Shown: positions 24,147-35,629 of the stretch, one piece after another
Numbering within the stretch: the stretch's first letter is position 1
How the letters are laid out: every line of letters begins with the position of its first letter
Assembly: GCA_022606135.1 (NCBI GenBank)
Contig: JABYQN010000012.1
Location: 1,116,001-1,180,000, forward strand
Direction of reading: 5' to 3'
From: Fomes fomentarius
Taxonomy: Eukaryota; Basidiomycota; Agaricomycetes; Polyporales; Polyporaceae
DNA length: 64,000 nt
Program-made: the position numbers and the translations under genes
The notes under the pieces: model-generated
What the model saw: only the letters and a program-made list of their open reading frames with translations
Database searches by the model: none
What the model was told of the DNA's origin: nothing

Positions 24147-24844
24147 ATGTCCGCTGGCGACTCCCCATCAACTCAGACTAATCTCCCGCCTCCGTCATAC
24201 TCTGGGGTGTTCGCGATGCAGGTGACGACTGAGATTGATGCGCCGCTGGACAAGGTCTGGGACATCCTGGCCGACTTTACGAAGTACCCGGAATGGTGCG
24301 CTTGGACCCATTTTGGCTCAAGAGTTGACTGAACCTTATCCTTGCAGGAATCCATTTGTGTTCGTCCAACCTGCAGTGCTTCGGACAGCTCACTGACACC
24401 GCCACTGATGCTCACTTGCCCACTTCACTGCTTACGCACTGCAGGCGTTCCCAGGTGATTACGGACAAGGACAAGAAACCGCTCGCGGGCGCGAACTCGC
24501 CGGAGGACCAGACGCCTGCAAAGGGCAAGTATCTGCTGATGCATGTGCACATCCCGCCGACCATGGACGACTCGGCGCGGACGACGGAGGCGTTCGAGCA
24601 GATCGTCTTCTTTGACGACGCTGTGCACCGGCTCGCGTGGAAGAGCCTCCTGCCGCAGTGGTTCGTCAGGGCGGAGCGGTGGCAGGCGCTGAGCACGACT
24701 GCGGAGGGGAGGACGAGATACGAATCGCGCGAGGTGTTTGCGGGGGTCGGCGCGTACCTGATCAAGTGGGTCATCTCGAAGAATCTGCAGAAGAGCTTCG
24801 ACGCGATGGGCGATGCGTTGAAGGCTCGTGCGGAGCGGCAGTGA
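24147..24844 (+). CDS. SRPBCC-fold protein 2
   Basis: Paralogue of the genes at 19527 and 25589. Exons 24147-24295, 24348-24359 (12 nt) and 24445-24844 give 186 residues without a signal peptide. The fold shows MQVTTEIDAPLDKVWDILAD, YPEWNPFVRSQVITDKDKKP, a strand with YLLMHVHIPP and a C-terminal helix, FDAMGDALKARAER. It is much closer to gene 3 than to gene 1: IDAPLDKVWD, KYPEWNPFVRSQV, ERWQA and YESREVFAG are all shared with gene 3. The tiny exon has donor GTTCGT, slightly unusual but still GT. The ligand and role are unknown; intracellular by lack of a leader. Confidence 0.75.
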
Positions 24845-25588
24845 TTGTATGGTAGTCTTGGTGAGTTCAGTGGTTGTGTTCACGTCGATGGGGGATGTGC
24901 GCTGCTGACTTCTTGAGACGGTATGCTAGGTACTACGCAGTCACGTCCGTGTGCGGTGGACTGATGCTGTTGTTCCGTGGATAACAGCACACACTTTCTA
25001 TGCATCGATACCCTCGGCCGGTCTGATATGTGACAGTGCTTCCTCCATTCTAGTCTAGACTCTGTTGTAGCTCAAGTGGGCTTGATAGGTCATGTTAATC
25101 TACTCACCGACGACTCATCCATCCCAGTGTACGCTCTAAGTGTCGTGGTGTACCTGCCACGTGCCATATTTCAAGTTGGAGGGACTCGATTTCTGACTGA
25201 TGCGATGGACGACGGTCAGCGGGTCAACGCGGGCCAGCAAATCCCGGAGTCACCATTTCCAATCTAGGCGTGCTCCCACCACAGGTTGCTCCAGTTGGGA
25301 AAATTGCCATGCATCGAAGAACCTCAGCCATGTGCTCCTCTTCGAGTCTGTTGCTTCTGTCAAACATGTTTCCTCCGCTGGTGTCTCGTTACTATGTTCT
25401 GCTGTTCTTAGCTGACATTCAGTTGCCGTTCCACGCTGGTTTTGTGGCTAGGCCTGACACCATTGTCATGCGTAATGAATTGCGCGTCTGATCATGATTA
25501 TCCGAGTCGGCTGTAGTAGTGCCATGGCAGTATATAATCCAGACAACCAGAATTCCTCGGTGACGGCGGCTCCCACATCATCGTTACG
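24845..25588. other. Intergenic, no gene seen
   Basis: Separates SRPBCC genes 2 and 3. The only element recognised is the TATA octamer at 25531. Confidence 0.5.
25531..25538 (+). promoter_or_regulatory. TATA box of SRPBCC gene 3
   Basis: TATATAAT 58 nt before the ATG at 25589. Confidence 0.55.
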
Positions 25589-26376
25589 ATGAGGTTCCTT
25601 CTTCCATTCTCCGTCTCTATTCTACTCGCGGGTTGCGCAAGCTCCTTGTCTATCCGGGCCGACGTGAACGGATCGACTCCATCATCAGGAGACACGGGCA
25701 ACTCGACATCTAGCGACCCACCGACCAATCTCCCACCTCCGGATTACGAGGGTCCATTCACCGTGCAGACCGCGGTCCAGATTGACGCACCGCTGGACAA
25801 GGTCTGGGACGCTTTCACCGACTTTGCGAAGTACCCGGAATGGTATGTGTGTTCACCAGCCTGCTTCGAAACGTGTTGCTTGTCACGACTGACTGACTGC
25901 GATCCGTTTCCCAGGAACCCATTTGTGTACGTGAGCATGCGTTTCGCAGTGCGAAAAAATGCATTGATACCACCACTTCACATGTTACATATAGACGTTC
26001 GCAGGTGGTGGTGGATGAGAACAAGAAACCGCTCGAGGACCAGACGCCCGCGGTGGACAGGTACCTGGACATGCAAGTGCACATTCCGCCCACGCTAAAT
26101 GACTTGGTGTCGGCGACGGACGCCTTCGAGAGGATCATCTACTTCAATGCGACCATTCACCGTGCGGCCTGGAAGGCTCTCTTCCCGGAGTGGTTCCTCC
26201 GGGCCGAGCGCTGGCAGGCGGTGAGCGCGATTGAGGGCGGGAACCGGAGTTTGTACGAGTCGCGGGAGGTGTTTGCTGGATCGGGCGCGTACTTGCTCAA
26301 GTGGTTCCTTGGGGAGGCGTTGCAGAAGAGCTTCGACGGGATGGGGGAGGCTTTGAAGGCTCGTGTCGAACAGTAG
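25589..26376 (+). CDS. SRPBCC-fold protein 3, secreted or lipidated form
   Basis: Exons 25589-25842, 25915-25926 (12 nt) and 25995-26376 give 215 residues. Unlike gene 2 it begins with a signal-peptide-like leader, MRFLLPFSVSILLAGCASSL, then a Ser/Thr-rich spacer (about residues 28-52), then the fold (TAVQIDAPLDKVWDAFTDF, YPEWNPFVRSQVVVDENKKP, MQVHIPP, ERIIYFN, GGNRSLYESREVF, FDGMGEALKARVEQ). The likely outcome is a secreted hydrophobic-ligand binder made from the same fold as its intracellular neighbour. The pair at 24147 and 25589 is a tandem duplication about 0.75 kb apart. Function is inferred from fold only. Confidence 0.75.
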
Positions 26377-26905
26377 TAGTGATCGGATATGAGGATTCTT
26401 GGTTGACAGTGGTATTCCGAGTCATACTATGAATATCAGAGTTACTGCGAGATGCAGGATAAAGGACGGCATGTTCGGCTCGGACGCAACTTCGACGACC
26501 CTTCATGCCACGATGACCTTTCTATCTCCTCTATCCTGGCGGACTGCTAGTAGACAATTGCTTTTCTTAGCTTCGTGTGTGTCACCGTGAATCTTGCACT
26601 AATCGTGACTTGTGCCATCCTGTGGTCAGAATTGAGCGCTAAGGTTGCCGAATTGAGAGTGGCCGCCATCAAGCGCTGTTTCCAAACTTGGCAATGGGCG
26701 AGAAGGTTCTGGGACACGCTGCAAGGTGCTCGTCCGCGCCTCGTCCTCAAACGAGAACATTGGCCACGATCCGCGTTCATTCTCGAATATTGCGCAGCGT
26801 CCACACGAACACCTGAACTGTCTCGAAGGATGACGTCGAGAGCGATATATACACTCGGCCTCGCCGTTGCCAGCCTGCACAAACACATCCACCCACACAC
26901 ACACC
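26377..26905. other. Intergenic, promoter of BAG gene at right end
   Basis: No coding pattern. TATATA at 26846-26851 lies 60 nt before the ATG of the BAG-domain gene. Confidence 0.5.
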
Positions 26906-29240
26906 ATGTTCCCCTACTATCACCACCCTTCACCATCCGACCCCTACCGCTACACTTCACTCTCAGACTCTGACTACCTGCGCGCACTTGCGGAAGAACG
27001 TGCTGCTCGTGAGCAATACGCCGCAGCCCGCCGCGCTCAGGAAGAAGCTCGCCAGCGCGCTGCTCGCGCCCGCGCTGCACGTCGCGCGTATGCCTCCCCC
27101 TACAGCTCCTTCCACGATGACGACCCCTGTTACAATGATATCGACCTCGACATGGACCTCGACGACCCCGCCTGCTACTCCGCTCCCAGGCAGCGTCCGT
27201 TGAGTTACATGGAGCGACCTTACAGCTACGGCCCCAACCCCTACTCCCCATACCAATCCCGCGCACTACTCGAGGAGCAGCGAAGGAGAGAGCTCCTCGA
27301 GCTGGAGCGGGAGAAGGAACGCCGTCGGTTGGAGGAGGAGCGCATCCGGAGGATCCTGCAGGAGGAGAGGCAGCGGGAGGAGGCAGCACGCCAGAAGATG
27401 CTCGAGGAGGAGCGATTGCGTCGCGCACTCGAGGAGGAGAAGCTCAGACGAGCCGTGGAGGAGGAGCGGCTCAGGCGTGCCTTGCGCGAGGAGGAGGAAG
27501 CGAGGAGAGAGCGTGAACGCGCCCAACTGCGCTCGCAGCAGGCCTCGCTCGAACCGCTCCTCCGTGCCCTCGGTTTCGTCCCCGCACACTCTGGCTCGGA
27601 CTCCGAGTCCGATAAGGTGAGCAATTCATTTTTGTCTTACGTCTCTCCACTGGACCCCATTCTTACGTGTATTGTAGGAGAGTACCAGTCGTGAACCTCG
27701 TGCGCAGAGTCGCGATGCACCACGCCGCACTGGACCCCCTTCGCCAAGCCCTATCCGCCCTTACCCGTTCGGACGTCAGTCTCCTCGATCGTCCACTGAC
27801 AATGTATCTACCGCGAAGGCTCCGGCTTCCCCCACCACTGCTACTTCTACCACCATCCCAATCACCTCCCCGAAACCGGCGGCGAAGACCACACCTAAGT
27901 CGGCGAAACCCGCTGCTCAGAGCCCGCCTGCGCGACCCACCGCAGAGCAGACCTCCGCCGCAGAGAAGATCCAGGAAGCCTACCGCTCTTATACATCCCG
28001 CAAGCACGCGCTGAAGGCCGTCGCTGGTCTCCGCAAGCGATTCCTAAATGCGCGCAACGGCTTCTCGCTCCCTACGCATCTCGACTACGACATCCCGACG
28101 AACGGCCGCATCCCTACGTCTGTCATCGTCGACTCCACCGCCAACCTTGCGTCCCCCTCTGACCTTGAGGGCGAGGATCCGTTCGAGAACGTCCCGAAGC
28201 TCGCATACACGCCCGCCAACGCACCGCTTCACGCGTACGAAGAGGAGCTGAACCGCATCCTTAGTGCGCTCGATGCCGTCGAGAGCCGCGGCGACCAGGG
28301 TGTGCGCGCGGCCCGACGAGAGCTTGCGCGGGCTGTCGAGCGCGAGGCCGAGCGCGTTGAGCGCTGGAGAGCGGTGGTCTGGAATTGGTGGACGCAGCGC
28401 GAGGCATCCTCATCCCAACCGGCGCAGCTCGAGCCCACACTTTTCCCCATTACTTCCGTGCCCACTAATACTAGTACCGCCCCCGTTCCTGGGGCCTCGG
28501 AAGAAGCGTGTCCTGCGCCTGTTGTAGATTGTGCCGCAACTGCATCGGAGGAGATGGAGGTCGAGCGCCCGGAACAGCCTGCGGGTGCTGCTCTGAACAG
28601 CCAGTCTGCGCAGGTGCCTGCGCCGGAGTCGTCGACCACGGAGGAGCCCGCGCCCATGGAGGTCGAGCAAGGTCCGCAGCCCGCTCCCCCCTCACCGGTT
28701 TCGACCTCGACATCCATACTGTTACAACCGCCAGTCGCACCTAGGCCTGAACCGGCGGCCTCGCTGCCTACCTTTGTCCCAGAACCTGTCCTTGCAGCGG
28801 AGTCGCCGGCGCCCGAGGTCGAGATTGCTGACGCGGACGTGGGAGACTCTTTTGAGCTCGTCGACGTCCCTCCTGTTGTTATCGTCGTCGAGCCCCCCTC
28901 TCGTGCGGAGCCTGCCGCACAGGACGTGCCGGTCGAGGATTCTGTCGGCGCGGCGCCTGAGGTGCAGGATGTCGTTGTTGTCGAGACAGTCGAGGAGGCG
29001 GAACCGGATGTGCGTCCGGCGACGCCTGCGCTGAGCCATCATAGTGAGGCGGAGACGGAGATGGAAGTCGAGCCGGAGGAGGCAAGGACCCCGCCGCAGG
29101 GCGAGCATGCTCCGCTTGTCGCTGTTGAAGTTGATTGTCTTGATCCTTCCGCTCTGGTCTCGGTAGGGACGAAGGGGACACAGATACCGATAACGACAAC
29201 GGTGCCCGAAAGCGTTCCGCAGCCTGAACTTGTTGCATGA
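26906..29240 (+). CDS. BAG-domain, IQ-like coiled-coil protein, 757 aa
   Basis: BAG domains bind the ATPase domain of Hsp70 and promote nucleotide exchange. Exons 26906-27616 and 27678-29240 join in phase 0. Order: an N-terminal Ala/Arg/Glu-rich helix (about 17-60), a Tyr/Pro/Asp linker, a strongly charged coiled coil (about 120-215, repeating EEERLRRAL-type heptads), a Ser/Pro/Thr linker, an IQ-like segment AAEKIQEAYRSYTSRKHALKAV (about residues 343-365), then a helical BAG-like bundle (YEEELNRILSALDAVES to RVERWRAVVWNWW, about 430-490), and an acidic Glu/Pro/Val-rich tail of about 270 residues. The IQ-like motif could bind calmodulin. The ATG at 26906 follows a CA-rich leader and a TATA box. 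Confidence in the BAG assignment is moderate; the gene model is firm. Confidence 0.75.
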
Positions 29241-29933
29241 TTTGAATCACGTATATGGATGGACCTTGTAATCTGACCCTCCTCTCATCGCTTATTCTCA
29301 TCGCCCAATGTACATACTTGCTGTCACGATTGCATACGTACATCAATCACAAGGCCGTGTTTCAATGCGGAAGACTGCCAGTGTGACATGGACACCGCCT
29401 TCGAAGTATTCGTGTTGTGCACTTGTATGCAGACATGGTGTTGGCTCGGTACCTGTTCAGGACTGCGTTCGATTTCGTCTGTCAAGGTTGGGTTCTATCG
29501 ACAGGAAGGCGGAAATCTGAAATTCTAACGCGCTCAGACTTGTTCGCTCCAGTGGTAAAAACTTCAGGTGAGATGTCTTCCGTCTATGTGTTTAACTTTC
29601 AAGTTCCTGGTCATCGCAGACCGGTTTCGCTATTCTATGATGACGGGTGACAATTCGCCGCCCTCGCTTAACTATGCCTTCATCCATCAGTTGAACCTTC
29701 TGTCACCGAGGAGAGACTGGAACTCATGACCTATCCATCAAGTCATTCTCGGAATTTGTATGATTGTCAGATCCTTGAGGCGGTGCATTGTTAGCGCCAA
29801 ACAGCGCCCGCCTCGCCTGTGCTCGGTTACTTCAACTTTGGGAATTTAAACCTGGACTCCTCCTGTCGATGGCCGTGCCATTCTCGAGCCTCCTAACTTG
29901 GAATCGAGTGGTCCACCAAGCCATCCATTCCCC
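29241..29933. other. Intergenic, no gene seen
   Basis: 3' flank of the BAG gene and promoter of the MFS gene. No coding pattern. Confidence 0.5.
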
Positions 29934-32059
29934 ATGTCCGTGAACGCCGCCGATCCCGCGGCTCAGGCTGTCCAAAAGAATTGGAGGTTCTGGATCACTC
30001 TCTTCTCGGTCGTCCTCACGTTCCTCACCTGCTCTGGGGATTTCACTGCTGTCGCAACGATACTACCGTCAATCACAGTTGATGGGCTCCCCGTCTTGGA
30101 TGCTTGGGTAATATTGGTCTATGTGCTCTCCGCCACGGCGGCGATCCCCATCAGTGCAGGTTTTGCCCAAGCTATCGGCCGCCGTTGGACTCTCTCCATC
30201 GCGCTCTGTTTCTTCATTTTTGGAAGTGGTATAGCTTTTGCATTCGAGACGATAGAAATGCTTGTTGGGTGTAGGGCCGCGGAGGGCTTTGGTGCGGGGG
30301 GCATGCAGACGGTCGCAGCCATCGTGCTAAACGACATCATCCCACTTCAAGAGCGCAGCCGATACTCTCCGTTCTTCACCCTGTGAGTGAACGTGCAAGT
30401 TCCTTTCACTCGGTCATGGCCGCTCATTAAATCCATAGAATCTATGTTATTCCTTACCTCATTGGCCCGATTGTGGCTGCTGCTAGCGGCGTGTGGATAT
30501 TCTGTATGCTATCCCTACTGTCATTGTCACCCGCAAGTCGAGGCATGGTTGACTGATTCGGGTTGCAGTGATCAACGTCCTCATTGCCATTCCCCTGCTC
30601 CTTCTGATAATTGGCTTCGTCAAGTCGCCGACACCTCGCCCTTCCTCTGGAGTTAAGGCGTTGGCACAGATCGACTGGCTGTAAGTTGTCCTGTCGCGCC
30701 GGTCTGCGTGGTTGCTGACCAAAATAACCAGTGGTCATCTTCTCATCGTTGGTGGCACTGCTTCGGTCATGACGGGGATAGTGTGCGGTGGTGCCTTCTT
30801 CCCTTGGTCTTCCTACCAGGTCATCGTACCTCTGGTCCTCGGAACCCTTGGATTGATCGCATTCGTACTATGGGAAATCTACGGTGCGGCTGAACCCATC
30901 GTGAGTTGGATGAGACCATTTCACATCGAGCAACTTCGGCTGACCGCTCCTCGGGAAAGCTCCCTGCCTCCGCCTTCACGAATCGCACAACCATCAGCGG
31001 GTACGTAGTATTCGTGTGTACGTCTGCCTCTTCGGTGTCACTGATCTCCCAACAGGTACATCCAAGCGTTCTGCGTGAGCGTCGTGACATACGCCGTCAT
31101 CTGTAAGAATTTTCACCAACAATCTGCTTTTTAAGGAGATACCCACATTGACAACCGTGTATGGACAGACTTCGTCCCAGTCTACTACGGAGCGTGCATC
31201 GATGCGACACCTATCGAGATCGGCAGGTACATGCTCGGCTTCGGGGCGATTGTCCCTACAACGGCGGCCGCGTGGACCTTCATCTACCTCAAGCAACGGT
31301 ACCGGCCTGTGGTCTGGTTCGGATGGAGCTTCGTCGTTGTCGGAGTGGCCCTCCTCGCAAAAGCGAAGACCGGGGAGTCTCCGGACCACGTCATTGGCGT
31401 GAGCGCACTGATCGGTGTTGGTCTTGGGTGAGCTTCCTCATCTTCAATTCTCTGATATCAAGTCGGGGATTCGTGCGCTGATATACTGGGAATGAATAGA
31501 TTTCTGTTTGTGTCGATCGTTCACGTCGTCCAGGCACCTCTCGCCGCTGCGCAGCACCCTCGAGCGCTTGTATTCCTGGTCTATCTCAGAACGCTCTCGG
31601 GAGTAAGTCAAATCACGGCCGCTCGTACCAAAGTGCGCGAGTCTGACGAGGCTTGGCTGCCACCTTGATCAGGTCTGGGGGATTGCCATCGCCACAGCGG
31701 TATTGCAGAACAAGATCGTGCCCCGCATCCCGAGTGATGTCTGGAACACCGAGTGGTACAAGAACCCGGCGTGGGTGTACGCATACTCCGCTCATGTTTG
31801 GTCGACCGCCGATTATGAGTTTTCGCTCCAGGTAGCCCAGCAGCATGCGCAGGTCCAGGCAGCGTACAGGGACAGCCTGGAGCTCGTGTGGGCGGCGATA
31901 GGCGCGATTGCTGCTCTTGGATTCGTATCGTCGCTCTTGATGAAGGCGGTGCCTCTGCAGGAGCACACACAGGGTGGATGGATGATGATGCAGAGCGGCA
32001 TCGATAAGGAAGAGACTGAAGAGCTGGTCGAGCGTCGTCAGAAAGGTCAGGAGGCGTGA
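29934..32059 (+). CDS. MFS transporter, 14-helix drug:H+ antiporter type
   Basis: Plasma-membrane secondary transporter of the major facilitator superfamily, probably an exporter of small organic compounds. Nine exons (29934-30382, 30439-30503, 30569-30680, 30732-30900, 30960-31000, 31056-31102, 31169-31427, 31500-31602, 31673-32059) join in frame to 543 residues. Family marks are TFLTCSGDFTAVATILPSI in helix 1, VYVLSATAAIPISAG, and AAEGFGAGGMQTVAA, a GxGxG-like patch in helix 4-5. Further helices occur through FVSSLLMKAVPL near the C-terminus. The usual loop signature between helices 2 and 3 reads FAQAIGRRWTLSIAL. A loop with NKIVPRIPSDVWNTEWYK precedes the last helix, as in fungal DHA2 carriers. 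Neighbours do not fix the substrate. Confidence 0.85.
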
Positions 32060-32362
32060 ATGGCGGTGCTAAGGAGGTATCCGAGTGGAGAACTGCCACA
32101 TTCCTATACGTTTCGTTTGCTTTGACCTTCTGATTTGTTTGACATTACTCTACCTTGCTATGAACCTTACGAACGATAACGATAGTGACTCGGCGAATGG
32201 ACTTGGATACGAATCGTACGAGCGCGTTTATTGTATTAGCAGAGAACTTCATGGACTTGTAATAAACCTCTCTCGCAGCCTTTGAGCCTCATACAGTATT
32301 CGTTCCACAAGTGATCGTAATCGGAGGTGTTCAACTGAGATCACATGCAGCAGATCTTTTCA
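32060..32362. other. Convergent intergenic spacer
   Basis: Between the 3' ends of the MFS gene and DUF6534 gene A. No gene seen. Confidence 0.5.
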
Positions 32363-34784
32363 TCACACTTTGTTCATCCTCAAATCGTCCAGGTCGCTAC
32401 CCTGTTGACTGTCCACGCGGGACATGTTCTCGTCTTCCCGCTCTGTTGTGACGGCTATCGTGATTTTTGTCGGGGTGGGATCAAGTTCCTGCGGCAAAAG
32501 ATGGATGGATGGATGGATGGATGGCGTAAGTTCTCAACACAGACGAGCTCGAATCACTGCTGCAGGAACACACACCTCCGGGACATTCCAGCGCTCGATT
32601 GCGGCTAGGCGCTTCGCGCGAGAGATGGTCTGCAGAGGCCCGTCGCTGAAAATCTCGATGCCGTGCGCGGCGTGCAGCTTCCGCGAGTTGAGCCTGTAGA
32701 GAAAGGGCAAGCTAGCTGAGACGATAGACTCCCGGACAGTGCTTAGAACTCACACGCAGAAGAGAGTGTTTGTGTAGACTGCGGAAAGTCAATATCAGTA
32801 CAACTCGAGGGGGAGGGATACGATGAAGATGGAGGAGTAGCAGTACCTCTTGACGTGACCGAGTTGATGGCTGCCCAGTATAAGTTGTCGGAGGTTGCCA
32901 TTGCCTTGAGTAAGTGTCGTATGAGTGTCACCAAGAAAGGACAGAGATGACGCGGTCTCACCATGACGAGGGTCACAAAGTCGAGTAGCCTGAGGTGATT
33001 CAAAGGGAGATGAGTCAGCGGGTTTGGCAACTTCACAGAAGGGTGCCAATTCCGTATCGTACACCACTAGAGCGCCTGCCACATTGAGGCGTTGAGTTAT
33101 GAACTGGACTTCGGATCGAGTAGTAGCACATACCCGTATTGAGGAAGTAGATGGTGACCATCTCGACCATAGTTTTTTTGGGACCATTCCTAGACGATGA
33201 GTGAAGGGACTCAGTTTGCCATGAGTTCAATCGAGTTCCATATAGCTGACAAACCGTTTGAAGGCTTGGCGTCCCTCGTGCATCACACCAAAGAGGGAGC
33301 CAAAGATGGCCAGGTCGGCTGCCAGTGCGAAGCCGAAGCAGAGGCCGATCATCCGCTAGTAGACTGAATCGTTAACGAATGTGGGTTTCACTTGTGTAAA
33401 CCGATGCACACCTTCCCGTCGATGTATACGGTTGGACTGTTATTCACAAATCTGTTCGTGATAACATGCGGTACGTTAGTCGTGAACACAAGTGCAAGAT
33501 GCCTTAAAGGAACGCCGACCCCTTGATGGTGATGACTGCAAGAAACGTGAGCGATGAATGGCATGCATGACCTGTAGATCGACTTACTAAGTCCGAATGC
33601 TGATAGGAACCGGATGTGTTAATGGTGAGAAGGACAGCAGATCATCGTGTCTGGGCTCACTGTTTTGTACGATATGAAACGGGATCTTGATGAGGTGAGA
33701 TGAATGAGGAATGCAACACGGGAAAAGGGAATCAAAATGGCTTACAGCAAGGAGAGCCAGGACTCTGTAACGCGATCCGACTGCGAACGAGGGAAGTTGA
33801 GATTAGGTTTCAATTTCCCGGTCAGGCGTCACTGGATGCATACCCATTGTAGCTCGTCGAAGAAAAAAGCTATGTATTGGTACATAGATCAATGGTTATT
33901 TTCTCGCTGAATTTGAGTCTCATAGCCTATCCGAGATGCAGAATGACGCACAGAAGAGAGCGAGATATACCAACTTGGCGGTCCTCTCTGCGTCATTCTG
34001 TATACCGAATGTGGCATGAGCTAACCCATGGACGTACACATGTGTTGCTGTCCCAGTGATGATCTACGCGGATTATGGATGAAGGTTGGTGGCCTGTATC
34101 GCTGCACACTTGAGAAGAACTGTACTTACACCCAGCAGAGGCAGGATCTACAACCGAGATTCATACTCAAACTAAGCCGTTGGGAGTAAATAGACACACT
34201 TACATCACCAGACCTATCATCATGATGGCGTCAGTGGTTACTCGCACGGAGGACAGTGTTGAGACCCCTACCAGAGGATAGTCGTCAATGGGAGCTTGGT
34301 TCCGTAGAATGACACGAAGTCGTGGTAGCTACTCCTGTCAGTTCCTTGTAGCACTTGCCAAAGCTTCGACCACGTACCAGTAGTGGATATTGCAGATCGT
34401 GTACAACGTTTCCGTAATGCTTTATTTTCCAGGCTAGTGAGCCGTGAGTAGCCGGGATACTTGGTTGACAAGACATACAGGACAAAGAGAACCTGTTCTC
34501 ATATCAGAGAGTCATGTGCACTGAGATTCGGTGGATCAATGCTTACGATCAGCTTGATTATGACAGTGTCCTTCGAGTAGTTCCGTACGTAACGGTATGC
34601 CTGGTGGAGCATGAGGCCATATAACCTGGGCGGTCAGGTGTCAACTTTACAGTAAAGCTCACCCAGTCAAGGCTTACATAGTACTGATGAATCCTGCCAT
34701 GAGAATCGCACCGATTGTCTTGCTTACTAGATCGGTCTGTCCAACCGTTGGGGACGAAGAAACCGAGGAGTTCATAGAGCTCAT
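32363..34784 (-). CDS. DUF6534-type seven-helix membrane protein, copy A
   Basis: A basidiomycete-expanded integral membrane family of unknown function. It starts at 34784 (MSSMNSSVSSSP), then TIGAILMAGFIST, YGLMLHQAYRYVRNYSKDT, VLFVLITETLYTICNIHYW and further helices. Near the end come MVTIYFLNTG, then LNSRKLHAAHGIEIFSDGP and ISRAKRLAAIERWNVPE. The last exon codes ELDPTPTKITIAV and ends DLDDLRMNKV at 32363. The gene is cut into many tiny exons, including 10 nt (34204-34213) and 18 nt (34130-34147), both matched in copy B. The last intron contains an ATGG tetranucleotide run. Exon borders in the middle (33200-34060) were not all resolved. Paralogy with copy B (35630-37984) is clear along the whole length. 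Confidence 0.75.
32501..32524. repeat. (ATGG)6 microsatellite in an intron
   Basis: Six perfect ATGG units inside the last intron of DUF6534 copy A. Copy B lacks the run at the equivalent place. Confidence 0.85.
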
Positions 34785-35629
34785 TGCGCCTGGGAAACTA
34801 CTGAAGGAAAGTGGATGAGGTCAGTGTTAAGGAAGGCTTTGGGTACTGTGGTGTATCACGGAGAGTCTCACCAGATATACAGCTTGAACATCATCGACGG
34901 TATGAATGGGATCAGCTTCTTCAGGCGGCGCAATGAAAGCAACGCCCTAAGCTGTGCTCATGCTTCGACGGCAGAACTATGCAAGACACGACATGATCAC
35001 GCATCTGTCAAAAGATATCAGCTACTCTTTCAACATGTGGTGCGGTGAGTGCGATTGCGAATGCGTGTCCGATATACTGGACCCTGATGATATGTGTCAT
35101 TGATGGTAACAACTGACAGTGAGATCGATTCCATCCTAGCGCTTCGAGAACTTCCATCCCGGGACCCACAATAGCCCAAGAGGGATGATGAACGCTGTTC
35201 GCTAACCGCGAAATTTGCGGGTGGTATCATCAGCGGCAGTGTGCTAAGCTTTCGAAGTGCATACGTATAGCCATGCAGTGCGGATGGCCCAGAGCCTCGG
35301 GAATTGACAACTGATTGTCAAATGTCAGGCAGAGACCCCGACTCAGATCTCCTCGCAATCAATGCACAACAGCGAAGGTCCGCTGTTTGTCGTAAGGGAG
35401 TGCATGGTCATTACTACCTTGCAGAACTGAATTTGCGTCCTTCTGAATCTCTCACTTGCGTCCTTCTGAATCTCTCACTTGCGTCCTTCTGAATCTCTCA
35501 CTTGCGTCCTTCTGAATCTCTCACTTGCGTCCTTCTGAATCTCTCACTTGCGTCCTTCTGAATCTCTCAAAGACTGTCAAGGCTCGGACCCTAGGATGTG
35601 GTCGCCATCTCGTTGGAAACAAATGGGAT
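34785..35629. other. Spacer between DUF6534 copies, contains minisatellite
   Basis: Promoter of copy A and 3' flank of copy B. Apart from the 23-bp tandem repeat no feature was recognised. Confidence 0.5.
35433..35570. repeat. 23-bp minisatellite, 6 copies
   Basis: Six head-to-tail copies of a 23-bp unit beginning ttgcgtccttctgaatctct. All are identical except the final base of the last copy. It starts about 60 bp beyond the stop codon of DUF6534 copy B. Confidence 0.9.

Noticed and set aside
27241..27624. Ser/Arg-rich minus-strand frame opposite the coiled coil
   Set aside because: Antisense shadow of the repetitive Glu/Arg-rich coding sequence of the BAG protein.
29898..29933. Upstream extension of the MFS transporter by 12 residues
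   Set aside because: The extension starts at TTG, not ATG; the ATG at 29934 fits the family's short N-terminus.
35433..35570. CRISPR array
   Set aside because: Units are directly adjacent without spacers and the genome is eukaryotic; it is a minisatellite.
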